A stretch of 64,000 nucleotides of DNA from Gemella sanguinis ATCC 700632 (GTDB taxonomy: Bacteria > Bacillota > Bacilli > Staphylococcales > Gemellaceae), in contig NZ_JNJO01000003.1 of NCBI RefSeq assembly GCF_000701685.1, forward strand, positions 124,001-188,000, written 5' to 3'. Position numbers and translations under genes: made by a program. The notes beneath the pieces were generated by a model that saw only the letters and a program-made list of their open reading frames with translations, had not been told where the DNA came from and ran no database searches. This document shows, piece after piece, positions 1 through 9,536 of the stretch (positions within the stretch are counted from its first letter, which is position 1; each line of letters starts with the position of its first letter).

Positions 1-254
1 AAGTAGGGAGAAATGTAGAACTTTGTCATCCACCAAAATACTTAGAAAAAGTAAAAATAATAATGCAAAATTTACGTGATGGTAAAAAAGATAAGTATGA
101 AATGTGGTTCAAATCAGAATCTCGTGGGAAATTTGTTCATATAGTTTATGCTGCAGTTAGAAATGAGCAAGGTGAATTCGAAGGAGTTCTAGAATATGTT
201 CAAGATATTCAACCATATCGTGATATAGACACAGATTTGAATAGAGACTTATAA
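1..254 (+). CDS. PAS-domain protein, C-terminal fragment (DUF438 type)
   Basis: The reading frame is already open at the left edge (first full codon at base 3) and runs to a TAA at 252-254, so only the last 83 residues are present. The stretch begins V-G-R-N-V-E-L-C-H-P-P-K and continues through a G-K-F-V-H-I core and an E-Y-V-Q-D-I ending. This is the pattern of the C-terminal PAS sensor domain of the DUF438/PAS_10 family, cytoplasmic proteins that often follow a hemerythrin-like or DUF1858 region. That upstream part lies outside the window, so the full function is unknown. An internal ATG at 63 is not a plausible start because the PAS signature begins before it. A terminator follows at once. 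Confidence 0.7.
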   Translation, partial: VGRNVELCHPPKYLEKVKIIMQNLRDGKKDKYEMWFKSESRGKFVHIVYAAVRNEQGEFEGVLEYVQDIQPYRDIDTDLNRDL

Positions 255-260
255 GAAAAG

Positions 261-294
261 AGCAACGTTAAAAAATTACTTAACGTTGCTTTTT
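261..294. terminator. Intrinsic terminator between convergent genes
   Basis: A perfect 10-bp stem (AGCAACGTTA / TAACGTTGCT) with a short A/T loop is followed by TTTT on the plus strand. A-rich sequence lies on the left side, so it can work in both directions between the PAS gene and the minus-strand ABC permease. Confidence 0.85.
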
Positions 295-297
295 AAT

Positions 298-1896
298 TTA
301 AAATATTTTGTCGAAAACTTGTTTTTTTGCTTTCATGCTAGTTAGAGTAATAGCAACTATAATTAATATCGCATAAATTACTCCCAAAATATGAGATATG
401 TTTGGATACTCTAACAACAAGAAAATAGTAGCAGTATTTAATATTATTAGTCCAATAATACAAAAGAATGCAATTATCCCAAGTAATATCTGACTCATTC
501 CTCGAGTACTAAGTTCAAGTATATTATTCCAGTTTAAATAGAGTTTATTAAAATCTCTAGTAAAACTATAAAATGCTATAGCTATACCGGTAATGATATA
601 TGAAAAAATAGTAATAATAAATAATTCAATTGATATTCCAGCCAATATAAGCATTATCATGAACATAATAACACCTAAAGAAATTTGAAGGAATGTACTT
701 ACAATAAATTTTGTTTTTATGTATTTTTTAAAATCCATCGGTAAAGATTTCAAGTGATAGTAATCTTGTTTTTCAAGAGAGATTGCAACACCTGTAAAAC
801 TGATAGGATTAAACATCATAAGTAAAGCCATTGAAAATCCAAAACAAATTGCAAAAGGATAGAATTCTATTCCAAGTTGGATTCCACCTTCACGTCTTAT
901 TTGTATTATAGCTCCGGCAAAAATTATAATAGATAATAGATAACTAGAGAAAATATTAGCAAGAAGTGTACCATGACTAAATAGATTAAAATTACGTTTG
1001 ATTAATTTTGCATTTAGAGAGGTGTGTTTAGAACTCCTTTCTTTGTGTTCTTTTTGTTTTGAACTTAAAGTTGTTTTATGAACACCAGCTATTCTATGAA
1101 TATCATTTAAATATTTTTTAGCCACTAAGGTATTCACTAAAATAACTATAACAATAGTAATGATAATCAAGATAAGTAAATTCATATAAGATTCTTTTGT
1201 TAGTATATCAAAGAAAAAGTCTCCTCTATATTTTGTTTGCAGTAACATTAAATCATTAGAAACAAGTTCTTTAGATAAGATAACATACCCTGCTCCTAAT
1301 AGTAATCCGAAGATTATAATAATACCATTAATTTTATTTTTATTTTTTTCAAAATTAGGTATGTATGTAATTGTGGATAAAAGTAATGTTAGTCCTCCAG
1401 AAATAATAATAATTATGCATAATGAGTAAATAAGTGAAATTATAATCTGGATTAATGAAAATTCTGTATTAACTGCTATAATAAAGTTAATTACAATCAC
1501 AGGGATAAATAATCCAGATAGTTGGAAAAGTAATACTAAAAATTTTCCAATAAATAATTCTTTTTCACTAACGGGTAACGGTAGTAAAGAATGGGTATCT
1601 TTACTTTCATAAAACATATTTAAAAATGTTGTTGATAGTGTTAAAGCAGTCATTATAATTAAAAATAATAATATGTATTTATAAGAAGGACCTTCTAGAA
1701 CACTGCTAAACATTGAATTACCGAATAATATATAGAAGACGACTATATTAAGTATATTTAAAAGTAATAGATTATTAAATATTTTCTTTCTAATATCAGC
1801 AGTTCCCTTATATTTTTTTCTATATTTTGCTGTTTGCATAGGATTAATATACATTAAGTTAGTAAAAAATAAATTTTTTATGATATTCAAGCGCAT
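298..1896 (-). CDS. ABC-2 type transporter permease, 532 aa
   Basis: A large, very hydrophobic protein with about ten or more predicted membrane segments and few charged residues except a lysine-rich loop near residues 270-300. It lies directly downstream of an ABC ATPase gene on the same strand, so the two should form one transporter, as in the ABC-2 exporter families linked to peptide or antibiotic efflux. The substrate cannot be read from the sequence. The frame could open at a GTG at 1908 and overlap the ATPase by 11 bases. The ATG at 1896 is preceded by AGGTGG at good spacing and leaves a 1-base gap after the ATPase stop, so I prefer it. Confidence 0.75.
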   Translation of the reverse strand: MRLNIIKNLFFTNLMYINPMQTAKYRKKYKGTADIRKKIFNNLLLLNILNIVVFYILFGNSMFSSVLEGPSYKYILLFLIIMTALTLSTTFLNMFYESKDTHSLLPLPVSEKELFIGKFLVLLFQLSGLFIPVIVINFIIAVNTEFSLIQIIISLIYSLCIIIIISGGLTLLLSTITYIPNFEKNKNKINGIIIIFGLLLGAGYVILSKELVSNDLMLLQTKYRGDFFFDILTKESYMNLLILIIITIVIVILVNTLVAKKYLNDIHRIAGVHKTTLSSKQKEHKERSSKHTSLNAKLIKRNFNLFSHGTLLANIFSSYLLSIIIFAGAIIQIRREGGIQLGIEFYPFAICFGFSMALLMMFNPISFTGVAISLEKQDYYHLKSLPMDFKKYIKTKFIVSTFLQISLGVIMFMIMLILAGISIELFIITIFSYIITGIAIAFYSFTRDFNKLYLNWNNILELSTRGMSQILLGIIAFFCIIGLIILNTATIFLLLEYPNISHILGVIYAILIIVAITLTSMKAKKQVFDKIF

Positions 1897-1897
1897 A

Positions 1898-2641
1898 TTA
1901 AACACCACCTAGATTATATCGATTAGAACTTTTGATTAGGTTAAGATAAATTTCTTCGAGTGAGTTTCCTTCGTGTTGTGCTCTTAACTCATCAAGTGTT
2001 CCGACAAAAATAAGTTTACCATGGCTAAGAATACCAATTCTATCACATAGATGTTCTGCAACTTCTAAGACATGTGTAGAAAATAATACGCTATGACCTT
2101 GTTTTGTATGTTCTTTCATAAGATTTTTCAAATCAAAGGATGCTTGTGGATCAAGTCCAGTCATTGGTTCATCCATTATCCAAAAGCGAGGGTTAGATAA
2201 AAGGGCAGCTATAAGAAAAACTTTTTGACGCATACCATGAGAAAATGAATTTATTTCTTGATGTTCAACACCTATCATGTTAAATAACTTAGAGTATTCG
2301 TATATACGCTCTTCTGTTGTTTTTTCATCAAGTTCATAAAGGTTGGCAATTAGAGACCAATATTCATATGGGGATAACGTTAAAAATATGTCAGGGCTAT
2401 CAGGGACATAACCTATTTGCTTTTTACATTCTAGTCGATTATCACGTAAGTTCATATTATCAAAGAAAATATCTCCGCTACTAACTTCAATTATACTAGT
2501 TAAAGCCTTTATAGCTGTAGATTTTCCAGCCCCGTTGTGCCCTATTAGCCCAAATATTTCACCATCGTTAATAGCAAGATTAAGATTGTCTAATGCCAAT
2601 TTAGAGTCGTATTGCTTTGAGACATTTTTGAATTCTATCAT
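1898..2641 (-). CDS. ABC transporter ATP-binding protein, 247 aa
   Basis: A stand-alone nucleotide-binding subunit. The Walker A motif G-H-N-G-A-G-K-S lies near residue 34, the signature S-F-S-H-G-M-R-Q-K near residue 135, Walker B with the catalytic glutamate as W-I-M-D-E-P near residue 157, and the switch histidine as S-T-H-V-L near residue 190. Length and motifs fit the drug- and peptide-efflux (CcmA-like) ATPase class. It is the first gene of a two-gene minus-strand operon with the permease. GGAGG lies about 10 bases before the ATG. Its cargo is unknown. Confidence 0.9.
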   Translation of the reverse strand: MIEFKNVSKQYDSKLALDNLNLAINDGEIFGLIGHNGAGKSTAIKALTSIIEVSSGDIFFDNMNLRDNRLECKKQIGYVPDSPDIFLTLSPYEYWSLIANLYELDEKTTEERIYEYSKLFNMIGVEHQEINSFSHGMRQKVFLIAALLSNPRFWIMDEPMTGLDPQASFDLKNLMKEHTKQGHSVLFSTHVLEVAEHLCDRIGILSHGKLIFVGTLDELRAQHEGNSLEEIYLNLIKSSNRYNLGGV

Positions 2642-2786
2642 AAATGTATTTCCTCCTACTAAAATTAAGTATTTTAATTATAACAGTTATAAAGACTAAA
2701 AGATAGTATTTATAAGAATAACAAGCTTGTATTTTTTTAAATGATTTTTATAGAAGAAGGGGAAATAAATAGATAATTACATTCTA

Positions 2787-2841
2787 GATACACCTGGAAA
2801 TGTGAGTTTGAAACTTAAAGTTTGATACACCTGGTAATGTG
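2787..2841 (+). repeat. Pair of direct repeats upstream of the rpsL promoter
   Basis: GATACACCTGGAAATGTG at 2787-2804 recurs as GATACACCTGGTAATGTG at 2824-2841, with starts 37 bases apart and 17 of 18 bases identical. A shorter CACCTGGA occurs again in the rpsL leader near 3001. No ORF covers the pair. They lie 60-115 bases upstream of the -35 box and could bind a regulator of the ribosomal operon, or be a remnant. Confidence 0.5.
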
Positions 2842-2900
2842 TAAAAATAAAAGCTTGAAATATAAAGGATAAAACATCTTAAAAAAATTCAAAAAAATAC

Positions 2901-2929
2901 TTGACAATGAAAAACAAAAGTGTTATTAT
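2901..2929 (+). promoter_or_regulatory. str operon promoter (rpsL)
   Basis: A consensus -35 TTGACA (2901-2906), a 17-base spacer, and an extended -10 TGtTATTAT ending at 2929. This is the expected strength for a ribosomal protein and elongation factor operon. Confidence 0.8.
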
Positions 2930-2935
2930 TTTAAA

Positions 2936-3045
2936 AGTGAGTGTTTAGGCACTCTGTGTAAAGCCGCTATGGCTTAAAATTTATTTTAAAAATATGAACC
3001 ACCTGGATGAGTGATTCATAAAACTATCGAGGAAAGGAGGAAACC
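2936..3045 (+). other. Structured 5' leader of rpsL
   Basis: The untranslated leader contains three possible hairpins in a row: GAGTG/CACTC, AAGCC/GGCTT around 2963-2977, and an ATGAA...TTCAT stem around 2995-3020. They may serve autogenous control. No T-run follows, so they do not look like a terminator. I do not recognise a named leader family. Confidence 0.35.
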
Positions 3046-3051
3046 ATAGAA

Positions 3052-3471
3052 ATGCCAACTATTAACCAATTAGTTCGTAAACCTCGTAAATCAAAAGTAT
3101 CAAAATCAGATTCACCAGCTCTTAACAAAGGGTATAACTCTAAGAGAAAGAAAGAAACTAACATTTCTTCTCCACAAAAAAGAGGAGTTTGTACTCGTGT
3201 TGGGACTATGACACCTAAAAAACCTAACTCAGCTTTACGTAAATATGCACGTGTTCGTTTATCAAACCAAATCGAAGTGACAGCATATATCCCAGGTATC
3301 GGACACAACCTACAAGAACACAGTGTTGTACTTATTCGTGGAGGACGTGTAAAAGACTTACCAGGGGTACGTTACCACATTATTCGTGGAGCTTTAGATA
3401 CTGCAGGAGTTAACGACCGTAAACAAGGACGTTCTCTATACGGTGCTAAAAAACCAAAAGAGAAAAAATAA
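3052..3471 (+). CDS. rpsL: 30S ribosomal protein S12
   Basis: Small-subunit protein S12, which forms part of the decoding centre. The 139-residue protein has the full family pattern: the N-terminal P-T-I-N-Q-L-V-R-K, the C-P-Q-K-R-G-V-C-like segment (here S-P-Q-K-R-G-V-C), [11 protein letters not shown] near residues 54-64, and [10 protein letters not shown] near 100-109. The lysines equivalent to E. coli K43 and K88 (here K56 and K101) are unchanged, so the classic streptomycin-resistance substitutions at those sites are absent. A strong AAAGGAGG precedes the ATG. It is the first gene of the rpsL-rpsG-fusA-tuf cluster. Confidence 0.98.
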   Translation: MPTINQLVRKPRKSKVSKSDSPALNKGYNSKRKKETNISSPQKRGVCTRVGTMTPKKPNSALRKYARVRLSNQIEVTAYIPGIGHNLQEHSVVLIRGGRVKDLPGVRYHIIRGALDTAGVNDRKQGRSLYGAKKPKEKK

Positions 3472-3493
3472 TAAATAGAAAATAATTTGATAA

Positions 3494-3991
<498 letters not shown>

Positions 3992-4005
3992 TTATAAGGT
4001 GAATA

Positions 4006-4032
4006 TCAAGCTATTTTATAGCTTGAGTTTTT
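4006..4032 (+). terminator. Hairpin with T-run between rpsG and fusA
   Basis: A perfect 9-bp stem (TCAAGCTAT / ATAGCTTGA) with a TTT loop is followed by GTTTTT. It has the form of an intrinsic terminator, but fusA follows 60 bases later with no clear promoter between. It is more likely a partial attenuator or RNA-processing site that sets S7 and EF-G ratios. Confidence 0.6.
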
Positions 4033-4091
4033 CACTATAGAAGACAAATTACTCAAAAACTTTAAAAAATATGAAAGGAGAAAATTGACTC

Positions 4092-6167
4092 ATGGCTAGA
4101 GCATTTTCTTTAAAAGATACTCGTAATATCGGTATCATGGCTCACATCGACGCAGGTAAAACTACTGCAACAGAGCGTATTTTGTTCTACACTGGGAAAA
4201 TCCACAAAATCGGAGATACTCACGATGGTAACTCTCAAATGGACTGGATGGAACAAGAACAAGAACGTGGTATCACTATCACATCTGCTGCAACAACTGC
4301 TGAGTGGAAAAAACACAGAATCAACATCATCGATACACCAGGACACGTAGACTTCACTGTTGAGGTTGAACGTTCTCTTCGTGTACTTGATGGATCAGTT
4401 GCTGTACTTGATGCACAATCAGGTGTTGAACCTCAAACAGAAACTGTTTGGCGTCAAGCAACTACATATGGAGTTCCTCGTATCGTATTCGTTAACAAAA
4501 TGGATAAAACAGGAGCAGACTTCCTATACTCTGTAGGAACAATCCATGACAGATTACAAGCAAACGCACACCCAATCCAACTTCCAATCGGAGCTGAAGA
4601 TCAATTCGAAGGTGTTATTGACCTTGTTGAAATGAAAGCTATCTACAACGAAGGAAGCGTAGGGGAAAATCTTGTAGAAAAAGAAATTCCAGCGGAATTA
4701 CAAGATCAAGCAGAAGAATACCGTGAAAAATTAATCGAAGCTGTTGCAGAATTCGATGAAGAATTCATGGAAAAATACTTAGGTGGAGAAGAAATTTCAG
4801 TAGAAGAGCTTAAAGCTGCTATTCGTAAAGCTACTTTATCAGTAGAATTCTTCCCAGTAGTATGTGGATCTGCATTCAAATATAAAGGGGTACAACCAAT
4901 GCTAGATGCTGTAGTAGAATACCTACCATCTCCATTAGACGTACCAGCAATTAAAGGTATTGACCCATCAACTGATGAGGAAGTAGAAAGACATTCTTCA
5001 GACGAAGAACCATTCTCAGCATTAGCTTTCAAAGTTATGACTGACCCATTCGTAGGGAAACTTACTTTCTTCCGTGTATACTCAGGTATACTTTCATCTG
5101 GATCATACGTTAAAAACTCAACTAAAGGTAAACGTGAACGTGTAGGACGTATCCTACAAATGCACGCTAACACTCGTAACGAAATCTCTGAAGTATATGC
5201 TGGGGATATCGCTGCAGCTGTTGGTCTTAAAGATACTACAACTGGGGACACACTTTGTGATGAGAAAAACGAAGTTATCTTAGAATCAATGGAATTCCCA
5301 GAACCAGTTATCCAACTTTCAGTTGAACCAAAATCAAAAGCTGACCAAGATAAAATGGCTACAGCATTACAAAAACTACAAGAAGAAGACCCAACATTCC
5401 GTGCAGGAACAGACGAAGAAACTGGACAAGTTATCATCGCTGGTATGGGTGAGCTTCACTTAGACATTATCGTTGACCGTATGCGTCGTGAATTCAAAGT
5501 TGAATGTACAGTAGGTGCTCCAATGGTATCTTACCGTGAAACATTCAAACAACCAGCTCAAGTACAAGGTAAATTCACTCGTCAATCTGGTGGACGTGGA
5601 CAATACGGGGACGTATGGATTGAGTTCACTCCAAACGAACCAGGTGCTGGATTTGAGTTCGAAAATGCTATCGTTGGTGGGGTAGTTCCTCGTGAATACA
5701 TCCCAGCAGTAGAAGCAGGACTTAAAGATTCTATGGCAAACGGTGTATTAGCTGGATACGAACTAATTGACGTTAAAGCTAAATTATTCGATGGATCATA
5801 CCACGATGTCGATTCATCTGAAATGGCGTTCAAAGTTGCTGCATCATTAGCTCTTAAAGAAGCTGCTAAAAAATGTAACCCAGTAATCTTAGAACCAATC
5901 ATGAAAGTTGAAGTAGTTATGCCTGAAGAATATCTAGGAGATATTATGGGTGATATCACTTCACGTCGTGGACGTGTTGAAGGTATGGAAGCTCGTGGTA
6001 ACGCACAAGTAGTAAGTGCTCAAGTACCACTATCTGAAATGTTCGGATATGCAACTTCTCTACGTTCTTCAACTCAAGGACGTGGTACTTACTCAATGGT
6101 ATTCGACCACTACGAAGAAGTACCAAAATCAATTTCTGAAGAAATTATCAAAAAAAATAAAGGATAA
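4092..6167 (+). CDS. fusA: Elongation factor G
   Basis: The translocation GTPase, 691 residues, normal length. G1 is A-H-I-D-A-G-K-T at 17-24, switch I shows [11 protein letters not shown]3 is D-T-P-G-H, and G4 is N-K-M-D. Domains II to V follow, with G-R-G-Q-Y-G-D-V and a C-terminal F-D-H-Y-E-E-V. A GAAAGGAG lies 11 bases before the ATG, a rather long spacing. It is the third gene of the str cluster. Long antisense reading frames over this gene are by-products of its biased codons. Confidence 0.98.
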   Translation: MARAFSLKDTRNIGIMAHIDAGKTTATERILFYTGKIHKIGDTHDGNSQMDWMEQEQERGITITSAATTAEWKKHRINIIDTPGHVDFTVEVERSLRVLDGSVAVLDAQSGVEPQTETVWRQATTYGVPRIVFVNKMDKTGADFLYSVGTIHDRLQANAHPIQLPIGAEDQFEGVIDLVEMKAIYNEGSVGENLVEKEIPAELQDQAEEYREKLIEAVAEFDEEFMEKYLGGEEISVEELKAAIRKATLSVEFFPVVCGSAFKYKGVQPMLDAVVEYLPSPLDVPAIKGIDPSTDEEVERHSSDEEPFSALAFKVMTDPFVGKLTFFRVYSGILSSGSYVKNSTKGKRERVGRILQMHANTRNEISEVYAGDIAAAVGLKDTTTGDTLCDEKNEVILESMEFPEPVIQLSVEPKSKADQDKMATALQKLQEEDPTFRAGTDEETGQVIIAGMGELHLDIIVDRMRREFKVECTVGAPMVSYRETFKQPAQVQGKFTRQSGGRGQYGDVWIEFTPNEPGAGFEFENAIVGGVVPREYIPAVEAGLKDSMANGVLAGYELIDVKAKLFDGSYHDVDSSEMAFKVAASLALKEAAKKCNPVILEPIMKVEVVMPEEYLGDIMGDITSRRGRVEGMEARGNAQVVSAQVPLSEMFGYATSLRSSTQGRGTYSMVFDHYEEVPKSISEEIIKKNKG

Positions 6168-6187
6168 TTAAAAATTATTCTTTATAG

Positions 6188-6216
6188 TTGCAATTTTTGT
6201 TGTAACATTATAAAAT
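6188..6216 (+). promoter_or_regulatory. Possible separate promoter for tuf
   Basis: TTGCAA at 6188-6193 and TAAAAT at 6211-6216 are 17 bases apart in the 122-base gap before tuf. The same bases can form a 7-bp hairpin (GTTGCAA / TTGTAAC), so the assignment is uncertain. Confidence 0.3.
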
Positions 6217-6289
6217 ATAGTTATCATAGATTGCTATGTGACTGATTTTAAAAAATAAATTTTATTAATTTGAAGGAGACATTTTTAAA

Positions 6290-7477
6290 ATGGCAAAAGA
6301 AAAATTCGACCGTAGTAAAACACATGCGAACATCGGAACAATTGGTCACGTTGACCACGGTAAAACAACTTTAACAGCAGCTATCGCTACTGTATTAGCT
6401 AAAACTTATGGTGGAGAAGCTAAAGACTACGCTTCAATCGATAACGCACCAGAAGAAAGAGAACGTGGTATCACAATCAACACTTCTCACATCGAGTATG
6501 AAACACCAACTCGTCACTACGCACACGTAGACTGCCCAGGACACGCTGACTATGTTAAAAACATGATCACTGGTGCTGCGCAAATGGACGGAGCTATCTT
6601 AGTAATCGCTGCTACAGATGGACCAATGGCTCAAACTCGTGAGCACATCTTATTATCTCGTAACGTTGGAGTACCAAAAATTGTTGTATTCTTAAACAAA
6701 TGTGACATGGTTGATGACGAAGAGTTATTAGAATTAGTAGAAATGGAAGTTCGTGAACTATTATCTGAATACGGATTTGAAGGAGACGATCTACCAGTAA
6801 TCAAAGGTTCTGCTCTTAAAGCTCTTGAAGGTGACGCTGATGCTGAAAAAGCTATCATCGAACTTATGGAAACAGTTGACGAGTACATCCCAACTCCAGA
6901 ACGTGATAACGCTAAACCATTCATGATGCCAGTTGAGGACGTATTCTCAATCACTGGACGTGGTACAGTTGCTACAGGACGTGTTGAACGTGGACAAGTT
7001 AAAGTTGGAGACGTAGTAGAAATCGTTGGATTAACTGAAGAACCAGCTTCAACTACTGTAACAGGTGTTGAAATGTTCCGTAAATTATTAGATTACGCTG
7101 AAGCAGGAGATAACATCGGTGCATTATTACGTGGTGTTGCTCGTGAAGATATCGAACGTGGACAAGTTTTAGCAGCTCCTAAAACAATCACTCCACACAC
7201 TCAATTCGTAGCTGACGTGTACGTATTATCTAAAGAAGAAGGTGGACGTCACACTCCATTCTTCACAAACTACCGTCCTCAATTCTACTTCCGTACTACT
7301 GACGTAACTGGTGTAGTTACTTTACCAGAAGGTACTGAAATGGTAATGCCTGGGGATAACGTATCAATCAACGTAGAACTTATTTCTCCAATCGCGATCG
7401 AAGAAGGAACTCGTTTCTCAATTCGTGAAGGTGGACGTACTGTAGGTTCAGGTGTTGTAACTTCAATCGTTAAATAA
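6290..7477 (+). CDS. tuf: Elongation factor Tu
   Basis: Delivers aminoacyl-tRNA to the ribosome. It has 395 residues, with G1 G-H-V-D-H-G-K-T at 19-26, the switch segment [15 protein letters not shown], and N-K-C-D. Domains 2 and 3 are complete, ending V-V-T-S-I-V-K. AAGGAG lies 10 bases before the ATG. It is the last gene of the str cluster and is closed by a strong terminator. Confidence 0.98.
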   Translation: MAKEKFDRSKTHANIGTIGHVDHGKTTLTAAIATVLAKTYGGEAKDYASIDNAPEERERGITINTSHIEYETPTRHYAHVDCPGHADYVKNMITGAAQMDGAILVIAATDGPMAQTREHILLSRNVGVPKIVVFLNKCDMVDDEELLELVEMEVRELLSEYGFEGDDLPVIKGSALKALEGDADAEKAIIELMETVDEYIPTPERDNAKPFMMPVEDVFSITGRGTVATGRVERGQVKVGDVVEIVGLTEEPASTTVTGVEMFRKLLDYAEAGDNIGALLRGVAREDIERGQVLAAPKTITPHTQFVADVYVLSKEEGGRHTPFFTNYRPQFYFRTTDVTGVVTLPEGTEMVMPGDNVSINVELISPIAIEEGTRFSIREGGRTVGSGVVTSIVK

Positions 7478-7494
7478 TTTTAATTGATTAAAAT

Positions 7495-7526
7495 AAAAAC
7501 AAGGTGATTTTTCACCTTGTTTTTTT
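7495..7526. terminator. Terminator after tuf
   Basis: A 9-bp perfect stem (ACAAGGTGA / TCACCTTGT), TTTT loop, and a run of seven T. The left flank is A-rich (AATAAAAA), so it can also stop transcripts coming from the right. Confidence 0.92.
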
Positions 7527-7598
7527 ATGCTTTAAAAATGTAATTATTGGTTGTATATTTAATAAAAATATGGCAATTGTGTTATTTTGAATAATCTA

Positions 7599-7627
7599 TT
7601 GCACAAAAATTATCACGGGTGTATAAT
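7599..7627 (+). promoter_or_regulatory. Strong promoter for the 29-residue peptide gene
   Basis: TTGCAC (7599-7604), exactly 17 bases, then a perfect TATAAT (7622-7627). The predicted transcript begins about 30 bases before the peptide start codon. Confidence 0.75.
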
Positions 7628-7664
7628 AAAAGTGTAAATGGTATTAATAGGGGAGGATGATACT

Positions 7665-7754
7665 ATGGACGCGATATATTCAATAATAGCTACCGCTGTG
7701 TATATAGCTATTATAGCATTACTCACTCCGAGTTTTTCTAGGGAAAGGGAGTAA
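7665..7754 (+). CDS. 29-residue hydrophobic peptide, possible type I toxin
   Basis: A very short ORF. The peptide starts M-D-A-I-Y-S-I-I-A-T, continues as a single hydrophobic helix (V-Y-I-A-I-I-A-L-L), and ends with a charged tail S-R-E-R-E. It has its own near-consensus promoter, a strong GGGGAGGA ribosome-binding site 8 bases before the ATG, and a hairpin after the stop. This is the layout of Fst/Ldr-type membrane toxins, although I do not recognise the sequence. On the opposite strand an extended -10 (TGcTATAAT, plus-strand 7710-7718) lies inside the ORF and points at its ribosome-binding site. The gene seems real. The toxin role is inference. Confidence 0.6.
   Translation: MDAIYSIIATAVYIAIIALLTPSFSRERE
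7703..7718 (-). promoter_or_regulatory. Possible antisense promoter inside the peptide gene
   Basis: Read on the minus strand, TGCTATAAT is a perfect extended -10 (plus-strand bases 7710-7718). No good -35 is visible. A transcript would run left over the start codon and Shine-Dalgarno of the peptide mRNA and could end at the bidirectional tuf terminator, giving an RNA of about 200 bases. Confidence 0.3.
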
Positions 7755-7761
7755 AAATTTT

Positions 7762-7791
7762 AAATCGAGGTTAAGAAATTAGCCCCGATTT
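7762..7791 (+). terminator. Hairpin after the peptide gene
   Basis: A stem of 12 pairs out of 13 begins AAATCGAGG and ends CCCCGATTT, with a 4-base loop. The following sequence is A/T-rich but has no clean T-run, so it may be a stabilising 3' hairpin rather than an efficient terminator. Confidence 0.5.
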
Positions 7792-7823
7792 ATAATTTAT
7801 AAAAAAAAAAATTAAAAAAGTTG

Positions 7824-7852
7824 TTGACAAGTAGTAAAAGATATAATATAAT
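7824..7852 (+). promoter_or_regulatory. tRNA operon promoter
   Basis: A consensus TTGACA (7824-7829), a 17-base spacer and a perfect TATAAT (7847-7852), 30 bases before the first tRNA. Confidence 0.85.
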
Positions 7853-7881
7853 TAATAACGTAGCAAATAAATATAACAAAT

Positions 7882-7955
7882 GCGGGTGTAGTTTAGTGGT
7901 AAAACCTCAGTCTTCCAAACTGATGTTGTGAGTTCGATTCTCATCACCCGCTCCA
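7882..7955 (+). tRNA. tRNA-Gly (anticodon TCC)
   Basis: A 74-base cloverleaf with a 7-bp acceptor stem GCGGGTG / CACCCGC. The anticodon loop CTTCCAA sits on a TCAGT / ACTGA stem, the T-arm contains TTCGATT, and the CCA end is encoded. Confidence 0.96.
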
Positions 7956-7976
7956 TTTTTTTATATAAAGGATTTT

Positions 7977-8050
7977 TCCACAGTAGCTCAGTTGGTAGTA
8001 GCATCTGACTGTTAATCAGAGGGTCGTAGGTTCGAGTCCTACCTGTGGAG
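7977..8050 (+). tRNA. tRNA-Asn (anticodon GTT)
   Basis: A 74-base cloverleaf with acceptor stem TCCACAG / CTGTGGA, discriminator G, anticodon loop CTGTTAA on a TCTGA / TCAGA stem, and T-arm TTCGAGT. CCA is not encoded, unlike in the neighbouring tRNA-Gly. The D-stem has a C-T mismatch at its inner pair, as I recall for streptococcal tRNA-Asn. Confidence 0.95.
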
Positions 8051-8055
8051 TAAAG

Positions 8056-8086
8056 TACGGCTGTGTATGCAGCCGTATATTTTTTT
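8056..8086 (+). terminator. Terminator of the tRNA operon
   Basis: A perfect 8-bp stem TACGGCTG / CAGCCGTA, a 6-base loop, then TATTTTTTT. Confidence 0.9.
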
Positions 8087-8218
8087 GTAAAAAGCTATAA
8101 ATAAGTATTATCAAAACTGATTTTATGGTATAATTAATCATGATATGTCTATAGAAACAGTATGATAATACTAATAAAAAAAGAAGAAATATAAAGAAAA
8201 TTATAATAGGAGATTAAT

Positions 8219-9523
8219 ATGTTTTTAGATGAGGTAAAAATATACGTCAGATCTGGTGACGGTGGTAATGGACTTGTAGCCTTTAGGCGTGAGAAGTACG
8301 TACCAAAAGGTGGACCAGCTGGAGGAGACGGTGGACGTGGAGCTAATGTTGTCTTTATAGTAGATGAAGGACTTAGAACTTTCATGGATTACCGTTATCA
8401 AAAGAAATTCGTTGCACCAAATGGTGAGAATGGAATGAGTAAAGGAATGCACGGTAGAAAATCAAAAGATTTATACCTAAAAGTACCACCTGGAACTGTT
8501 ATTCGTGATACAGATACTGGTGAAGTACTAGCTGACTTAGTAGAACATGAACAAGAAGTAATAGTTGCTCGTGGAGGACGTGGAGGACGTGGAAACTGTC
8601 GTTTCGCAACACCTTCAAACCCAGCACCTGAAATAGCTGAAAATGGTGAACCAGGAGAAGAAAGAAACTTAACACTTGAGCTTAAATTAATGGCTGATGT
8701 TGGGTTAGTTGGATTCCCATCAGTAGGTAAATCAACATTACTATCAATAACTTCAAAAGCAAAACCAAAAATTGCGGATTATCACTTTACTACTTTAGCA
8801 CCAAACTTAGGTGTAGTAGAAACAAAAGATCACCGTAGTTTTGTAATGGCTGACTTACCTGGACTTATTGAAGGAGCAAGCCAAGGTGTAGGATTAGGGC
8901 ACCAATTCCTACGTCACATCGAAAGAACTAAAGTAATAGTTCACGTTATTGATATGTCTGCAACAGACGGTCGTGATCCTTATGAAGATTATAAAGTAAT
9001 TAACGCAGAGCTAGGTGAATATAATATGCGTCTACTAGAACGTCCACAAGTAGTAGTAGCTAATAAGATGGATATTCCAGTAGCTAGTGAAAACCTAGTA
9101 GAATTTAAAAAACGTCTAGCTGAAGACGGAGAAGATGTTGATATCGTAGAAATTTCAGCATTTACAAGAAATAATATAGATAACTTATTATATAAAATCA
9201 GTGATATTTTAGATAACACAGATCCAAATACGCTTTACGAATTAGATACTGAAGAAGAAAGCATGGAAAACCGAGTTATTTATAAACATAAACCAAAAGA
9301 TGAAACATTTAAAATTACTCGTGATGATACAGGAGCATATGTTGTTAGTGGACCTGGTATCGAACGTGCATTCTTAATGACTGACTTTAACCGTGATGCA
9401 TCTGTAAGACGTTTTGCTCAACAAATGCGTTCTATGGGAGTAGACGATGCTTTACGCGAACGTGGATGTAAAAATGGAGATACAGTTAAAATACTTAAAG
9501 GTGAGTTTGAATTTGTAGAGTAG
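8219..9523 (+). CDS. obg: Obg family GTPase
   Basis: An essential GTPase of 50S assembly and stress control, 434 residues. The N-terminal glycine-rich Obg fold starts [10 protein letters not shown] and covers about 1-158. The G domain follows with G1 G-F-P-S-V-G-K-S at 165-172, G3 D-L-P-G-L-I-E-G-A, and G4 N-K-M-D. The C-terminal OCT domain covers roughly 345-430. A TAGGAG precedes the ATG. The ACT-domain gene follows after 13 bases, the same order as obg-pheB in Bacillus. Confidence 0.96.
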   Translation: MFLDEVKIYVRSGDGGNGLVAFRREKYVPKGGPAGGDGGRGANVVFIVDEGLRTFMDYRYQKKFVAPNGENGMSKGMHGRKSKDLYLKVPPGTVIRDTDTGEVLADLVEHEQEVIVARGGRGGRGNCRFATPSNPAPEIAENGEPGEERNLTLELKLMADVGLVGFPSVGKSTLLSITSKAKPKIADYHFTTLAPNLGVVETKDHRSFVMADLPGLIEGASQGVGLGHQFLRHIERTKVIVHVIDMSATDGRDPYEDYKVINAELGEYNMRLLERPQVVVANKMDIPVASENLVEFKKRLAEDGEDVDIVEISAFTRNNIDNLLYKISDILDNTDPNTLYELDTEEESMENRVIYKHKPKDETFKITRDDTGAYVVSGPGIERAFLMTDFNRDASVRRFAQQMRSMGVDDALRERGCKNGDTVKILKGEFEFVE

Positions 9524-9536
9524 GAGAAATACCATA

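Noticed and set aside
3052..3471. A streptomycin-resistant rpsL allele
   Set aside because: The lysines at the two classic resistance positions (56 and 101 here) are unchanged.
4706..5437. A 243-codon minus-strand reading frame inside fusA
   Set aside because: It lies wholly antisense to a highly expressed conserved gene, has no ribosome-binding site, and has a low-complexity serine-rich translation. It is a codon-bias shadow. The same holds for antisense frames over rpsL, tuf, obg, cadA, clpC and the helicase.
7977..8050. tRNA-Asn as a pseudogene because of its D-stem mismatch and lack of encoded CCA
   Set aside because: All other stems are perfect, it is followed by a good terminator and preceded by a shared promoter, and I recall the same D-arm in streptococcal tRNA-Asn.
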